Positions 16,428 to 24,372 of a DNA stretch of 64,000 nt are shown here, one piece after another. Source of the stretch: Achromobacter pestifer (GTDB taxonomy: Bacteria > Pseudomonadota > Gammaproteobacteria > Burkholderiales > Burkholderiaceae_B); assembly GCF_013267355.1 (NCBI RefSeq), contig NZ_CP053985.1, positions 4,278,001 to 4,342,000 on the forward strand, in the 5' to 3' direction. Within the stretch, counting starts at the first letter, position 1. Every line of letters starts with the position of its first letter. The translations under genes and the position numbers were made by a program. The notes beneath the pieces are model-generated. The model did not search any database. It had not been told where the DNA came from and was given only the letters and a program-made list of their open reading frames with translations.

Positions 16428-17398
16428 TCGGCGGTGATTCCCAGTTCTTTGATCAGCTTGCCGTACTTGTCGGCGTCGCGCGCCAGGATCTGGCCGAACT
16501 GTTCCGGCGTGGTCTCGGTCAGCAGCACGCCCATGTCGCCCATCTTCTTGATGACCTCGGGACGCTTGAGGATCAGGTTGATCTCGCGGTTCAGGCGCGC
16601 GGTCAGCTCGGGTGGCATGCCCGCGGGACCGAAGGCGCCATACCAGACCGACAGCTCATAGCCCGGCAAGGTTTCGGCCACCGTGGGCACCTCGGGCAGC
16701 AAGGGCGAACGCGTCTCCTCGGTCACGGCCAGCAGCTTCAGCTTGTTGTTCTGCACGTGTGGCAGGGTCTGCGTGCCGGCGCTGAACAGCACCTGCGTGC
16801 GGCCGGCCACGGTATCCAGCACGGCGGGGGCGCCGCCGCGGTAGGGGATGTGCATCATCTTCACGCCGGCGGCTTTCTCGAACAGCGCGGCGCTCAGATG
16901 GTTGGTGGAGCCCTGGCCGGCGGAGGCGTAGGCCACGGTGCCGGGGTTGGCCTTCAGGTAGGCGATGAATTCCTTCACGTTGGACGCGGGCACCGACGGG
17001 TTCACCACCAGGGTGTTGGTGACCAGCGCGAGCTCGGCGATGGGCGTGAAGTCCTTCACGCCGTCGAACGGCATGCTGGAGTACAGCGCCTGGTTCATCG
17101 TGTGCGTGCTCATCGAGCCCACCAGCAAGGTGTAGCCGTCGGGCTTGGCGCGCGCCACGAAGGTGGTGCCGATGTTGCCGGACGCGCCCGAACGGTTTTC
17201 CACGATCACGGGCTGGCCCAGCGACTGGGTCAGACCCTCGGATAGCACGCGCGCCAGGATGTCGGTGGAGCCGCCCGCGGCCCACGGCACAATCAGCGTG
17301 ATGGGTTTTTCGGGCCACGCGGCATGCGTGAGCGCGGGCGCGGCCAGCGCCAGTCCCAGCGCGAACGTGCGCAGCAGTCGTTTGAATTGCAGTTTCAT
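16424..17398 (-). CDS. Bug-type (TTT family) periplasmic substrate-binding protein
   Basis: A 324-residue exported protein with a signal peptide ending ALTHA-AWPEKP. The mature N-terminus WPEKPITLIVPWAAGGSTDILARVL and the following VENRSGASGNIGTTFVARAKPDGYTLL are Bug family hallmarks. Bug proteins bind carboxylates or amides in the periplasm; most genomes of this family of bacteria have dozens, and many lack TctAB-type membrane partners, as here. It lies 55 bases after the gamma-glutamyltransferase gene, so its ligand could be a gamma-glutamyl compound or product. That is inference from position. Confidence 0.9.
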   Translation of the reverse strand: MKLQFKRLLRTFALGLALAAPALTHAAWPEKPITLIVPWAAGGSTDILARVLSEGLTQSLGQPVIVENRSGASGNIGTTFVARAKPDGYTLLVGSMSTHTMNQALYSSMPFDGVKDFTPIAELALVTNTLVVNPSVPASNVKEFIAYLKANPGTVAYASAGQGSTNHLSAALFEKAAGVKMMHIPYRGGAPAVLDTVAGRTQVLFSAGTQTLPHVQNNKLKLLAVTEETRSPLLPEVPTVAETLPGYELSVWYGAFGPAGMPPELTARLNREINLILKRPEVIKKMGDMGVLLTETTPEQFGQILARDADKYGKLIKELGITAE

Positions 17399-17453
17399 GG
17401 TGTTTACCCCTTTGCTTGATGTCCGGTCTGCATGCCGGTTGAATGAAACAGGT

Positions 17454-19289
17454 TCAGCGGCCGGCGGCATAGCCCTGCATGCCGCGCGGGTTGGCGCCGG
17501 CGCGCAGCAGCAGGCCGCCGTCCGCGGCAGGCTCGCGGGTGCAGGCGCTGATGCGGCCTTCGGACCAGTCCGGCCCCACCTTGACCTCGTGGCCCGCCGC
17601 GCGCAGCGCCTCCAGCGTGGCGGCCGGCATGCGCGATTCCACGGTCAGCCGGTTCAAGGTCAGGCTGCGCGGCCAGAACGAGCCCGGGAAGTGATCGATA
17701 TGCCAGGAGGGCGCTTCGATCGCCTCCTGCAGATTCATGCCCATGGCGTGGCGCAGGAAGAACGCCACCGTCCATTGGTCCTGCTGGTCGCCGCCCGGCG
17801 TGCCGAACGCCATATAGGGTTGGCCGTCGCGCAGCGCCAGGCCGGGCGACAGCGTGGTGCAGGGACGCTTGCCTGGCTGCAACTGGCCTGGCACACCCTC
17901 GTCCAGCCAGGTCATCTGCAGGCGGGTGGTCAGCGGGAAACCCAGGCCGGGCACGACGGGACTGGACGACAGCCAGCCGCCTGACGGCGTGGCGGCCACC
18001 ATGTTGCCGTCGCGGTCGATGACGTCGATCTGGCAGGTGTCGCCCACGAAGATCTCGCGCGCGGCCCATTCGGCTACCGGCGGCAGCGCCGCGAAGGTGG
18101 GTTCGCCCACGCCGAAGCGCGTGTCGGACGCGGCCAGGGTGCGGGCCGCGGCATCCAGGTCGGGCAGGCGCGGCGCTAAGCCGTCCGGGCTGCCGGGCAG
18201 GAACTCGGACGAAGCGCGAGCGCCGATGCCCGCCGCGCGGGCGCGGGCGTAGTCGTCGCCGAGCAGGGCGGCCAGCGGCACCTGCGTGTAGTCGGGGTCG
18301 CCGTACCAGGCGGTGCGATCAGCGAAGGCCAGCTTGGCCGCCTCGGCCACGTAGTGTACGAATTGCGGCGAGGTCGGATCCAGCCCGTCCAGTTCCAAGT
18401 GCCGCAGTATTGCCAGCTGCTGCAGGTGGACCGGGCCTTGCGACCAGACCCCGCACTTGGCCACGGTGTAGCGGCCGTACTGGACAGTCAGAGGCTCGTC
18501 GTAGGTGGCGCGCCAATCGGCCAGATCGGATTTGCGCAGCAGGCCGCGGTTGCGCTGGCCGGTGGTGTCGCGTACCTCGGCCTGGCTGTAGTAGTCGTCG
18601 ATGGCGTCGGCCACGAAGCCGCGATACCAGACCTCCAGCGCGGCATCGATGCGGCCGCGCCGGTCGGTGCTCTGGGCGTGCGCTTCGTCCAGGATGCGGG
18701 TGTAGGTGGCGGCGATGGCGGGCGTGCGGAACAGCGCATCAGGCGCGGGCACGCGGCCGTCCGGCAACCAGACCTCGCGTGAGCTGGTCCATTCGTCGCG
18801 GAACAGCGCCTGCACCGCCAGGATGGCCTGCGAGATGCGCGGCACCAGGGGAAAGCCGTTGCGCGCATAGTCGATGGCCGGGCGCAGCACGTCGGCCAGC
18901 TCCCAGCTGCCGTAGTCGCGCAGCAGGGTCAGCCAGGCGCCGAAGGCGCCGGGCACGGTGGCGGGCAAGAGGCCGATGCCGGGCACCAGGTCCACGCCCA
19001 GGCCGCGGAAGTACGCCGGCGTCGCCAGCGCGGGCGCTGGACCCTGGCCGCATAGCGCGCGCATGCGTTGCTCCCGTTCGCTCCAGAACAGGATGGGCAC
19101 TTCGCCGCCGGGCCCGTTCAGGTGCGGCTCCACGATCTGCAGCGTGAAGCCGCCGGCGACCGCCGCGTCGTAGGCGTTGCCGCCGCGTTCCAGCACGCCC
19201 ATGGCCACTTGCGAGGCCAGCCAGTGGGTGGAGGAAACCACGCCGAAGGTGCCGCGTATTTCGGGGCGGGTGGTGAAGGATGCGCTCAT
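17454..19289 (-). CDS. Gamma-glutamyltransferase family protein
   Basis: A 611-residue Ntn-hydrolase precursor. The N-terminal part has GVVSSTHWLASQVAMGVLERGGNAYDAAVA, the GGT opening. The autocleavage/catalytic threonine is T418 in GDTCQIDVIDRDGN, aligning with the Thr of TTHxSVVDxxGN in E. coli GGT. The later oxyanion glycines are in FGTPGGDQQ. No signal peptide is visible from ATG 19289, so it may be cytosolic, like the YwrD group. It would hydrolyse or transfer gamma-glutamyl (or acyl) amides. It is divergent from a LysR gene, its probable regulator, and leads an operon with the Bug and GAF genes. Confidence 0.87.
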   Translation of the reverse strand: MSASFTTRPEIRGTFGVVSSTHWLASQVAMGVLERGGNAYDAAVAGGFTLQIVEPHLNGPGGEVPILFWSEREQRMRALCGQGPAPALATPAYFRGLGVDLVPGIGLLPATVPGAFGAWLTLLRDYGSWELADVLRPAIDYARNGFPLVPRISQAILAVQALFRDEWTSSREVWLPDGRVPAPDALFRTPAIAATYTRILDEAHAQSTDRRGRIDAALEVWYRGFVADAIDDYYSQAEVRDTTGQRNRGLLRKSDLADWRATYDEPLTVQYGRYTVAKCGVWSQGPVHLQQLAILRHLELDGLDPTSPQFVHYVAEAAKLAFADRTAWYGDPDYTQVPLAALLGDDYARARAAGIGARASSEFLPGSPDGLAPRLPDLDAAARTLAASDTRFGVGEPTFAALPPVAEWAAREIFVGDTCQIDVIDRDGNMVAATPSGGWLSSSPVVPGLGFPLTTRLQMTWLDEGVPGQLQPGKRPCTTLSPGLALRDGQPYMAFGTPGGDQQDQWTVAFFLRHAMGMNLQEAIEAPSWHIDHFPGSFWPRSLTLNRLTVESRMPAATLEALRAAGHEVKVGPDWSEGRISACTREPAADGGLLLRAGANPRGMQGYAAGR

Positions 19290-19369
19290 GGGGCGGGTCC
19301 GGGCAGCAGGGGAGTGTTTGCAGTATAGGGATATGAAATAACTAGTTTTGCCTTTGTTGGCATAATTGA

Positions 19370-19385
19370 ATAACCAATTGGTTAT
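19370..19385. promoter_or_regulatory. 16-bp perfect palindrome between GGT and LysR genes
   Basis: ATAACCAATTGGTTAT, fully self-complementary, lies ten bases before the GTG start of the LysR gene and about 80 bases upstream of the divergent GGT start. It is a good candidate operator for autoregulation. A related AT-rich AACTAGTT palindrome is at 19340-19347. Confidence 0.55.
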
Positions 19386-19395
19386 AGGAAAGATC

Positions 19396-20361
19396 GTGAC
19401 CTGGGATGCCGCCCGTCTCGCCAACCGTCTCAAGCATCGCCACCTGACGCTGCTGATCGATATCGCCAGGCACGGCTCGCTCACGCGCGTGGCAGCCGCG
19501 GCCGGCATCAGCCAGCCCGCCGTCACCAAGGCGCTTACGGAGATCGAGGACATCTTCGGCGCGCCCCTATTCACGCGCACCGGGCGCGGCCTGCAAGCCA
19601 CGCCGCTGGGCAATCTGGCCCTGGTGCGCGCGCGCCACATGCTCAGCGACCTGGACCTGTGGGCGCGCGAGGTCGAGGCCCTGCACGCCGGCCGTTCCGC
19701 GCATCTGCAGGTGGGCGTGGTGCCCTACGTGTCCAGCGCCTTGCTGACGGCGGCCATCAGCCGCCTGCACCAGCGCCACGGCGTGACGCTCAGCCTGCAC
19801 CGCGCCACCACCGATCATCTGGTGCCCATGCTGCGCCGGCATGAACTGGACTGCATCATCAGCCGCGCCACCTCGACGGTGGCGCCGGAGGATCTGATCC
19901 ACCGCGTGTTGTACCGCCAGCGGCCGCGCCTGATTGCGCATGGCCAGCTTGCGCAGCGGCTGGCGCGGCGCAAGCCGGACTGGGCCGCGGTGGCGGCGAT
20001 GGACTGGGTGCTGCCGGCGGCCAATACGCCGACGCGGCAACTGATCGTGGAACACTTCATCCGTGCTGAACTGCAGCCGCCATCGCCGGTGCTGGAGGCG
20101 TACTCCACCGACGTGATCGAAGGCATGCTGACGATGAACGAGGCCTTTGTTTCGGTGGTGCCTGAAGACATCGCGCGCGAACTCTGCCAGCGCGGCAAGC
20201 TGGGCATGGTGCCCTGGGACTTCGGCTGGGAATTGCCGCCGATCAACCTGATACGGCGCAAGCGCGAACAGCCGCTGGCGGCCGAGGAGTACTTTTCGGA
20301 GATCCTGCTGGATCTGTGCGGCGAGGCCGCCGCGCCCTGGGGCCAGGGCGACCCGCGATGA
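19396..20361 (+). CDS. LysR family transcriptional regulator
   Basis: A 321-residue regulator with an N-terminal winged HTH (about residues 10-70): HLTLLIDIARHGSLTRVAAAAGISQPAVTKALTEIEDIFGAPLFTRTGRG, of the GbpR/PcaQ-like LysR group, followed by the periplasmic-binding-like effector domain. GTG 19396 has AGGAAAG at -10 and leaves the 16-bp palindrome outside the gene; the frame is open to TTG 19366. Divergent orientation suggests it controls the GGT-Bug-GAF operon. The inducer is unknown. Confidence 0.88.
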   Translation: MTWDAARLANRLKHRHLTLLIDIARHGSLTRVAAAAGISQPAVTKALTEIEDIFGAPLFTRTGRGLQATPLGNLALVRARHMLSDLDLWAREVEALHAGRSAHLQVGVVPYVSSALLTAAISRLHQRHGVTLSLHRATTDHLVPMLRRHELDCIISRATSTVAPEDLIHRVLYRQRPRLIAHGQLAQRLARRKPDWAAVAAMDWVLPAANTPTRQLIVEHFIRAELQPPSPVLEAYSTDVIEGMLTMNEAFVSVVPEDIARELCQRGKLGMVPWDFGWELPPINLIRRKREQPLAAEEYFSEILLDLCGEAAAPWGQGDPR

Positions 20362-20370
20362 ATGGCGGCG

Positions 20371-20949
20371 CTAGGCGCCTAGCTTGCCGCGGGCGATGCC
20401 CAATAGTGCGGCGGCCGCGGTTTCCGGCGCTGCGTCGTTGCTGACGCGCAGCAGCCGGCATTGTTGCGGCACTGAGAATGCCTGCGTCGCGCGCGCCAGG
20501 CGCTGTGCGATCTGTTCCGCGCTTTCCCGGCCGCGTCCCGCCAGGCGGAGGACGAGCTGGCCGGGATCGACCGTGACCTCCACGGCGGTCAACGCCGGGT
20601 AGCGCGAGTGCGCCTGTTCCAGGTGCGCGCGCGAGCCGTTGATGATGACTGCGGCGCCGCAGGACAGCCAGGCGTCTATCTCGATGCCGATGCCGTATTG
20701 CAGGCCATGGCTGGCCCAGCGCAGCGCGAAGCAGCCCAGCGCGGCGCGGCGTCCGAACTCGTCTTCCGTCAGGCGCAGCGCGTCTTCGGTGGCGCCGCTG
20801 TCGCGGGTGATGTAGCGATGCGCGACCAGCACGGGCTCGTCGCCGCGTAGCTCCGCGCGCAGCAGGCGCAGCAAGGTGTCCTTGCCGCTGCCCGATGCGC
20901 CCATCAGGTAGATCAGCCGTGCGCCGTCGGCGGGAATCGAGGGACTCAT
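20371..20949 (-). CDS. phnN: Ribose 1,5-bisphosphokinase PhnN
   Basis: A 192-residue P-loop kinase resembling guanylate kinase. Walker A is GASGSGKDTLL (residues 17-27), followed by HRYITRD, the guanylate-kinase-like substrate region, and WASHGLQYGIG. PhnN phosphorylates ribose 1,5-bisphosphate to PRPP, the last step of C-P lyase ribose recycling. The start overlaps the stop of the upstream 2H phosphoesterase gene in an ATGA, so both are coupled. It converges with the LysR gene ten bases away. Confidence 0.92.
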   Translation of the reverse strand: MSPSIPADGARLIYLMGASGSGKDTLLRLLRAELRGDEPVLVAHRYITRDSGATEDALRLTEDEFGRRAALGCFALRWASHGLQYGIGIEIDAWLSCGAAVIINGSRAHLEQAHSRYPALTAVEVTVDPGQLVLRLAGRGRESAEQIAQRLARATQAFSVPQQCRLLRVSNDAAPETAAAALLGIARGKLGA

Positions 20950-21689
20950 GCCGCCGCCGGCCCTTGCAGATAGCCGGCCCCGGCCGCATCGGTGCAGGAA
21001 CCGTCAAAGCCGTAGTGGCGCGCCGCGACGAAATCCGCGCCCGGCGTAGTCTGCACGTAGACGCTGACTCCGGGCACGGCCATGCGCTGGCTGCGCAAGG
21101 GATCGGCGAAGGCGGCGATCCCGGCCTGCGCCTGCGACAGCGCCTCGCCTTGCAGCTTGCCCGTCAACGTGATGTGGAAAACGTAGGTGTCGAACACATA
21201 CGGATAGCCCCAGCGCGCCAGCATGGCTTGCTGCGCCGGACTGAGCGATTGCGGCTGGCGGCGCGCGGTTTCCTCGGGCGTGGGAGGCGCGCGCAAGGGA
21301 TCCAGGTCGCGCACGGCGGCTTCGGAGAGGGCCTGGATCCGCGCGCGGCCCTGCGTGTCGGACGGGGCGATGCGCCAGGCCAGGAAGCCGCGCAGCGGCT
21401 CGCATTCCAGCGCCAGCGAGAACGGCGTGCCGCCTGCGGCCAATTGGCGGGCGGCCGCGTCGACGTGTTCGGGGCTGGCGTCTGCGTTCAGGCGGAACGG
21501 CGGCTTCAGCGTGGCGTGCAAGCCATAGTGGCGCGGCGCTTCGGTCCAGTCGCGCGATTCGGCGTTTTGGCCCGGCAGCGGCGGCAGCGCCAGGCCGGTG
21601 TCGGCGCAGCGGCCCAGCCAGCGGCTGCCGTGTTCGCGCCAGGGGCCGGTGGGCGCCAGATACAGGGCGTAGCGGTGGGCGAGCGGCAT
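20946..21689 (-). CDS. DUF1045 / 2H phosphoesterase family protein of phosphonate operons
   Basis: A 247-residue protein matching the 'phosphonate operon' DUF1045 family (TIGR03223 type). It carries the two H-x-T signatures of the 2H phosphoesterase superfamily: HAT (58-60) in YGLHATLKPPF and HIT (172-174) in FHITLTG. The first lines include RYALYLAP. 2H enzymes open 2',3'- or 1,2-cyclic phosphates. In the C-P lyase pathway the cyclic product is 5-phosphoribosyl 1,2-cyclic phosphate, normally opened by PhnP, which is absent here. The gene lies between phnM and phnN (gaps of 2 bases and minus 4). The role is inferred. Confidence 0.87.
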   Translation of the reverse strand: MPLAHRYALYLAPTGPWREHGSRWLGRCADTGLALPPLPGQNAESRDWTEAPRHYGLHATLKPPFRLNADASPEHVDAAARQLAAGGTPFSLALECEPLRGFLAWRIAPSDTQGRARIQALSEAAVRDLDPLRAPPTPEETARRQPQSLSPAQQAMLARWGYPYVFDTYVFHITLTGKLQGEALSQAQAGIAAFADPLRSQRMAVPGVSVYVQTTPGADFVAARHYGFDGSCTDAAGAGYLQGPAAA

Positions 21690-21691
21690 GG

Positions 21692-22891
21692 TCAGGCCGC
21701 CATGCGCTGGCTGTGGCTGTCGCCGAACGCGCGCGTGGCGTAGCGCAGCTCGCCGCCCACGATCGCGGCGCAGACGCGGGGCAGGCCCGGAACCTGGTCA
21801 TCCACCACGATGGCGTCGGCGATCAGCCCGGGCGCCAGCGCGCCGCGGTCCTTCAGGCCTGCGGCGCGGGCCGGATTCAAGGACACCAGATCCCAGGCCT
21901 GCGCCAGCGGCAGCACGCCGTCGCTGGCCAGCTTCATCACGGCGGCCAGCGGGGAAGGGTAGTAATAGTCGGACGTGAGGATGTCGCACAGGCCCGCGCG
22001 GATCATCTCGGTGGCGCTGGGCGCGCCCGTGTGGCTGCCGCCGCGCACGACATTGGGCGCGCCGAAGACCACGGAATCGCCCAGGTCGCGGGCGACGCCG
22101 GCGGCCTCGCGGGTCAGCGGAAACTCCGCCACGCCGCAGCCCAACTGGTGGTAGTAGCGGCGGGTGGCGGCGTCCGGATCGTCGTGCGAGGCCACCTTCA
22201 AGCCGGCTTCCCGAGCGCAGCCGGTCAGCTCGCGCATCGCGTCGGCCACCGCATCGGCGGCAGCCATGGCGCTGCGGATGCGGTCCTGGAAGACGTCGAG
22301 GTCGCACTCCGCGCGGTTGGCGTACTGCATCAGCTTGCGCTCGTCGCCCAGGCGGCGCGCCATGCTGGGTAGGTGGTCGTTCAGGGCCAGGAAGCGGACG
22401 CGGCCGTCGCGTATCCATTGCTGGGCAATCTCCAGGCCGCCCACGTGATGGGTTTCGAAGCGCAGATGCACATAGTGCCGCGCGCCCATGAGGTGGCGCA
22501 TCCGTTCCAGCGCGTCGAACATGCGCTCGGCGTAGGCCTCGCCGCGCAGCCCGCCTTCCCAGGACAGGGTCACGCCGTGGAACTCGGTGGTGATGCCGTT
22601 GGCCAGCAGTTGGCGGTCCACGTCGAACAGGGCGCCGTCATAGGGAAACGTCACGCTGGGCCGCGGCATGACGGCGCGCTCGAAGGCGTCGCCATGCAGG
22701 TCGACGATGCCGGGCAGCACCAGCAGGTTGCCGGCGTCGAACCAGGGCGCGCTCCGCGGCGCCGCGGCGGCGGAGCCTTCGATCAGTCCACCGTGGAACC
22801 GCAGGCTGGCCTGTTCGACGCCGCGCGGCGTCAGGATGCGTTGGCCTGTGACACCGGCCAGGGGCGAGGGGGCGTGCGTGTGTGTGTTCAT
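21692..22891 (-). CDS. phnM: Alpha-D-ribose 1-methylphosphonate 5-triphosphate diphosphatase PhnM (copy 1)
   Basis: A 399-residue amidohydrolase-fold enzyme. The metal HxD motif is VLPGIVDLHGDAFER (H66, D68), with further ligands likely in FETHHVGG and SHDDPDAATRRYYHQLGCGVAEFPLT, and SDYYYPSPL near the end. PhnM removes pyrophosphate from the ribose triphosphate phosphonate before C-P cleavage. The sequence differs from copy 2 (28492): it has LNDHLPSMARR where copy 2 has [10 protein letters not shown]. It heads the minus-strand phnM-DUF1045-phnN unit, with a TCTAGAC operator candidate 29 bases upstream of its start. Confidence 0.92.
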   Translation of the reverse strand: MNTHTHAPSPLAGVTGQRILTPRGVEQASLRFHGGLIEGSAAAAPRSAPWFDAGNLLVLPGIVDLHGDAFERAVMPRPSVTFPYDGALFDVDRQLLANGITTEFHGVTLSWEGGLRGEAYAERMFDALERMRHLMGARHYVHLRFETHHVGGLEIAQQWIRDGRVRFLALNDHLPSMARRLGDERKLMQYANRAECDLDVFQDRIRSAMAAADAVADAMRELTGCAREAGLKVASHDDPDAATRRYYHQLGCGVAEFPLTREAAGVARDLGDSVVFGAPNVVRGGSHTGAPSATEMIRAGLCDILTSDYYYPSPLAAVMKLASDGVLPLAQAWDLVSLNPARAAGLKDRGALAPGLIADAIVVDDQVPGLPRVCAAIVGGELRYATRAFGDSHSQRMAA

Positions 22892-22919
22892 GGCGTGACG
22901 TTAGCGGGATAGCATTACA

Positions 22920-22933
22920 ACCAGATGTCTAGA
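22920..22933. promoter_or_regulatory. Candidate PhnF operator upstream of phnM copy 1
   Basis: On the minus strand TCTAGACATCTGGT, an imperfect palindrome 29-42 bases upstream of the phnM start. It aligns with TCTAGACGTTTAGA upstream of phnG (TCTAGAC-R-T-Y-T-R-G). GT-N-TA-N-AC cores are typical of HutC-type GntR regulators, to which PhnF belongs. Confidence 0.6.
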
Positions 22934-22992
22934 TGAGTTAAGCCGTTAGGCGGAGCTTTCCGCGCCGCCTGCGCGCAGGCGGCGGCCTTGAG

Positions 22993-23715
22993 TCAGGTGT
23001 CGTCCGCCACCATCAGCTGCACCAGGTCGCCGACGAAGCGCGCGACGCTGTATTGCAGCGGCGAGCCATGCTGGTCCACGTTCAGGGCTTCCACCTGAAG
23101 AATGGGGCGGGTCTTGGGCTGTCCCAACAGGCGGGCGATTTCGGGCGTGGGCAGGGCGGCGGTGATGCGCGACCACTTGCGCGTGTAGTCGCCGATGCCG
23201 TAGTGGGAGTAGACCTTGGAGATCGAGCGCAGGGCCGCCAGCCGCTCCGCAAAGTCGGGAAAGCGCTTTTCGTCGAAGAAGTGCTCCGAGACGCTGATCG
23301 GGCGGTTTTCCGCCTTGCCCACGATCTGCACCCGCAGCAACGGCGCGGCACGGCTCAGGCCCAGGTGCTTGGCGATGTCGCCCGCGCGCAGGCTCTGGCT
23401 GCCCAGGACTTCCTGGTGGCCCAGCATACCCTGGCTGCGCAGGTTCTCGGAAAAGCGCGTGCGCTTGCCGATGGCGTAATCGATCGCGTGTTCCTGGACG
23501 AAGGTGCCGCGGCCTTGCTCGATGCGGACCAGGCCGCCTTGTTCGAGTTCGCCCATCGCGCGGCGGATGGTGTGGCGGTTGACGGAAAACTTGGCGGCCA
23601 GCTCGGGCTCGGACGGCAGCTGTTCGCCTGCCGCATAGAGCTTGTTGCGGATATCGTCCGCCAGCGCTTCGCCGATTTGCCGCCAGACGGCGATGCCGGA
23701 ACCTCTTTCGACCAT
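22993..23715 (-). CDS. phnF: Phosphonate metabolism transcriptional regulator PhnF (GntR/HutC family)
   Basis: A 240-residue regulator: N-terminal GntR winged HTH (AVWRQIGEALADDIRNKLYAAGEQLPSEPELAAKFSVNRHTIRRAMGELEQGGLVRIEQGRGTF, residues about 9-71) and a C-terminal UTRA ligand-binding domain (about 90-230) with LPTPEIARLLGQPKTRPILQVE. It starts at ATG 23715. It is divergent from phnG and lies upstream of phnM copy 1, with symmetric TCTAGAC sites before both. It probably represses both phn units and is released by a phosphonate metabolite or phosphate limitation. Confidence 0.9.
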   Translation of the reverse strand: MVERGSGIAVWRQIGEALADDIRNKLYAAGEQLPSEPELAAKFSVNRHTIRRAMGELEQGGLVRIEQGRGTFVQEHAIDYAIGKRTRFSENLRSQGMLGHQEVLGSQSLRAGDIAKHLGLSRAAPLLRVQIVGKAENRPISVSEHFFDEKRFPDFAERLAALRSISKVYSHYGIGDYTRKWSRITAALPTPEIARLLGQPKTRPILQVEALNVDQHGSPLQYSVARFVGDLVQLMVADDT

Positions 23716-23811
23716 AGGGTGTGCTCTTGCTGTCACATCAGCTTCATGAAGAATGGCAGTGATTGTGCACCATGCGGCGGCGGCCGCAAAGGCGCTGCGG
23801 GCGCGCCGCAA

Positions 23812-23829
23812 CTGTCATCAAAAATTCAC
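23812..23829 (+). promoter_or_regulatory. Partial Pho-box-like sequence upstream of phnG
   Basis: CTGTCAT-CAAA-AATTCAC: the first repeat matches the PhoB half-site exactly, the second at only 3 of 7. It lies 72-89 bases upstream of phnG. A second half-match (CTGTCAC-ATCA-GCTTCAT) is at 23730-23747. Either could bind PhoB weakly; evidence is thin. Confidence 0.3.
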
Positions 23830-23878
23830 GCCAGGCTGTTGAACTTCGTTTTCAGAGCGATCATACTCCATCCGGTCG

Positions 23879-23892
23879 TCTAGACGTTTAGA
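23879..23892. promoter_or_regulatory. Candidate PhnF operator upstream of phnG
   Basis: TCTAGACGTTTAGA, a 14-bp palindrome with one mismatched pair, ends where the GAGGAAAAAG ribosome site of phnG begins. It contains the exact 10-bp palindrome CGTCTAGACG (23877-23886). The position between promoter and start suits a repressor. Confidence 0.62.
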
Positions 23893-23900
23893 GGAAAAAG

Positions 23901-24371
23901 ATGGATCACTCCAAGACAGGGCAGGACGCGGCGGGCGCGCAACGCGCCGCCTGGATGCGCGTGCTGGCGTTGGCCGACCCGGCCGCGCTGGATGGCGCTT
24001 TTTGCGCGTTGGCCGGCAAGCCTGAACACCAGACGCTGCGCCCCGCGCAGACCGGCATGGCCATGGTGCGCGCCCGCAGCGGCGGCACCGGCGCCCGCTT
24101 CAACCTGGGCGAAATGAGCGTGACACGTTGCGCGGTGACGATGGCCGAGGGCGTGGTCGGCGTGGCTTACGTGCAAGGCCGCTCGCAACGTCATGCCGAG
24201 CAGGCCGCCGTGGCCGACGCCCTGCTGCAACTGCCGGAATGGCATGACACGGTGCAGGCGCAGCTGATCCAGCCGCTGGCGCGCCAGCATGCCGAACGGA
24301 TCGAGCGCCAGGCCCGCGTGGCGGCGCAGACCAAGGTGGAGTTCTTCACGATGGTGAGAGGCGAGGACTGA
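23901..24371 (+). CDS. phnG: C-P lyase subunit PhnG
   Basis: A 156-residue subunit of the core PhnGHIJ complex. Recognisable features are RQQARMRVLA-type opening (AAWMRVLALADP), the TGMAMVRARSGGTGARFNLGEMSVTRCAVTM block (residues about 51-81) and GVAYVQGRSQRHAEQAAVADALLQ. PhnG with PhnH and PhnI performs the nucleotide-displacement step that joins phosphonate to the ribose triphosphate. The start has GAGG at -10. phnH begins one base after its stop. Confidence 0.94.
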   Translation: MDHSKTGQDAAGAQRAAWMRVLALADPAALDGAFCALAGKPEHQTLRPAQTGMAMVRARSGGTGARFNLGEMSVTRCAVTMAEGVVGVAYVQGRSQRHAEQAAVADALLQLPEWHDTVQAQLIQPLARQHAERIERQARVAAQTKVEFFTMVRGED

Positions 24372-24372
24372 C

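Noticed and set aside
17454..19640. 728-residue version of the gamma-glutamyltransferase
   Set aside because: The extra 117 N-terminal residues are low-complexity, overlap the divergent LysR promoter and its palindrome, and precede the conserved GGT opening. ATG 19289 is more likely.
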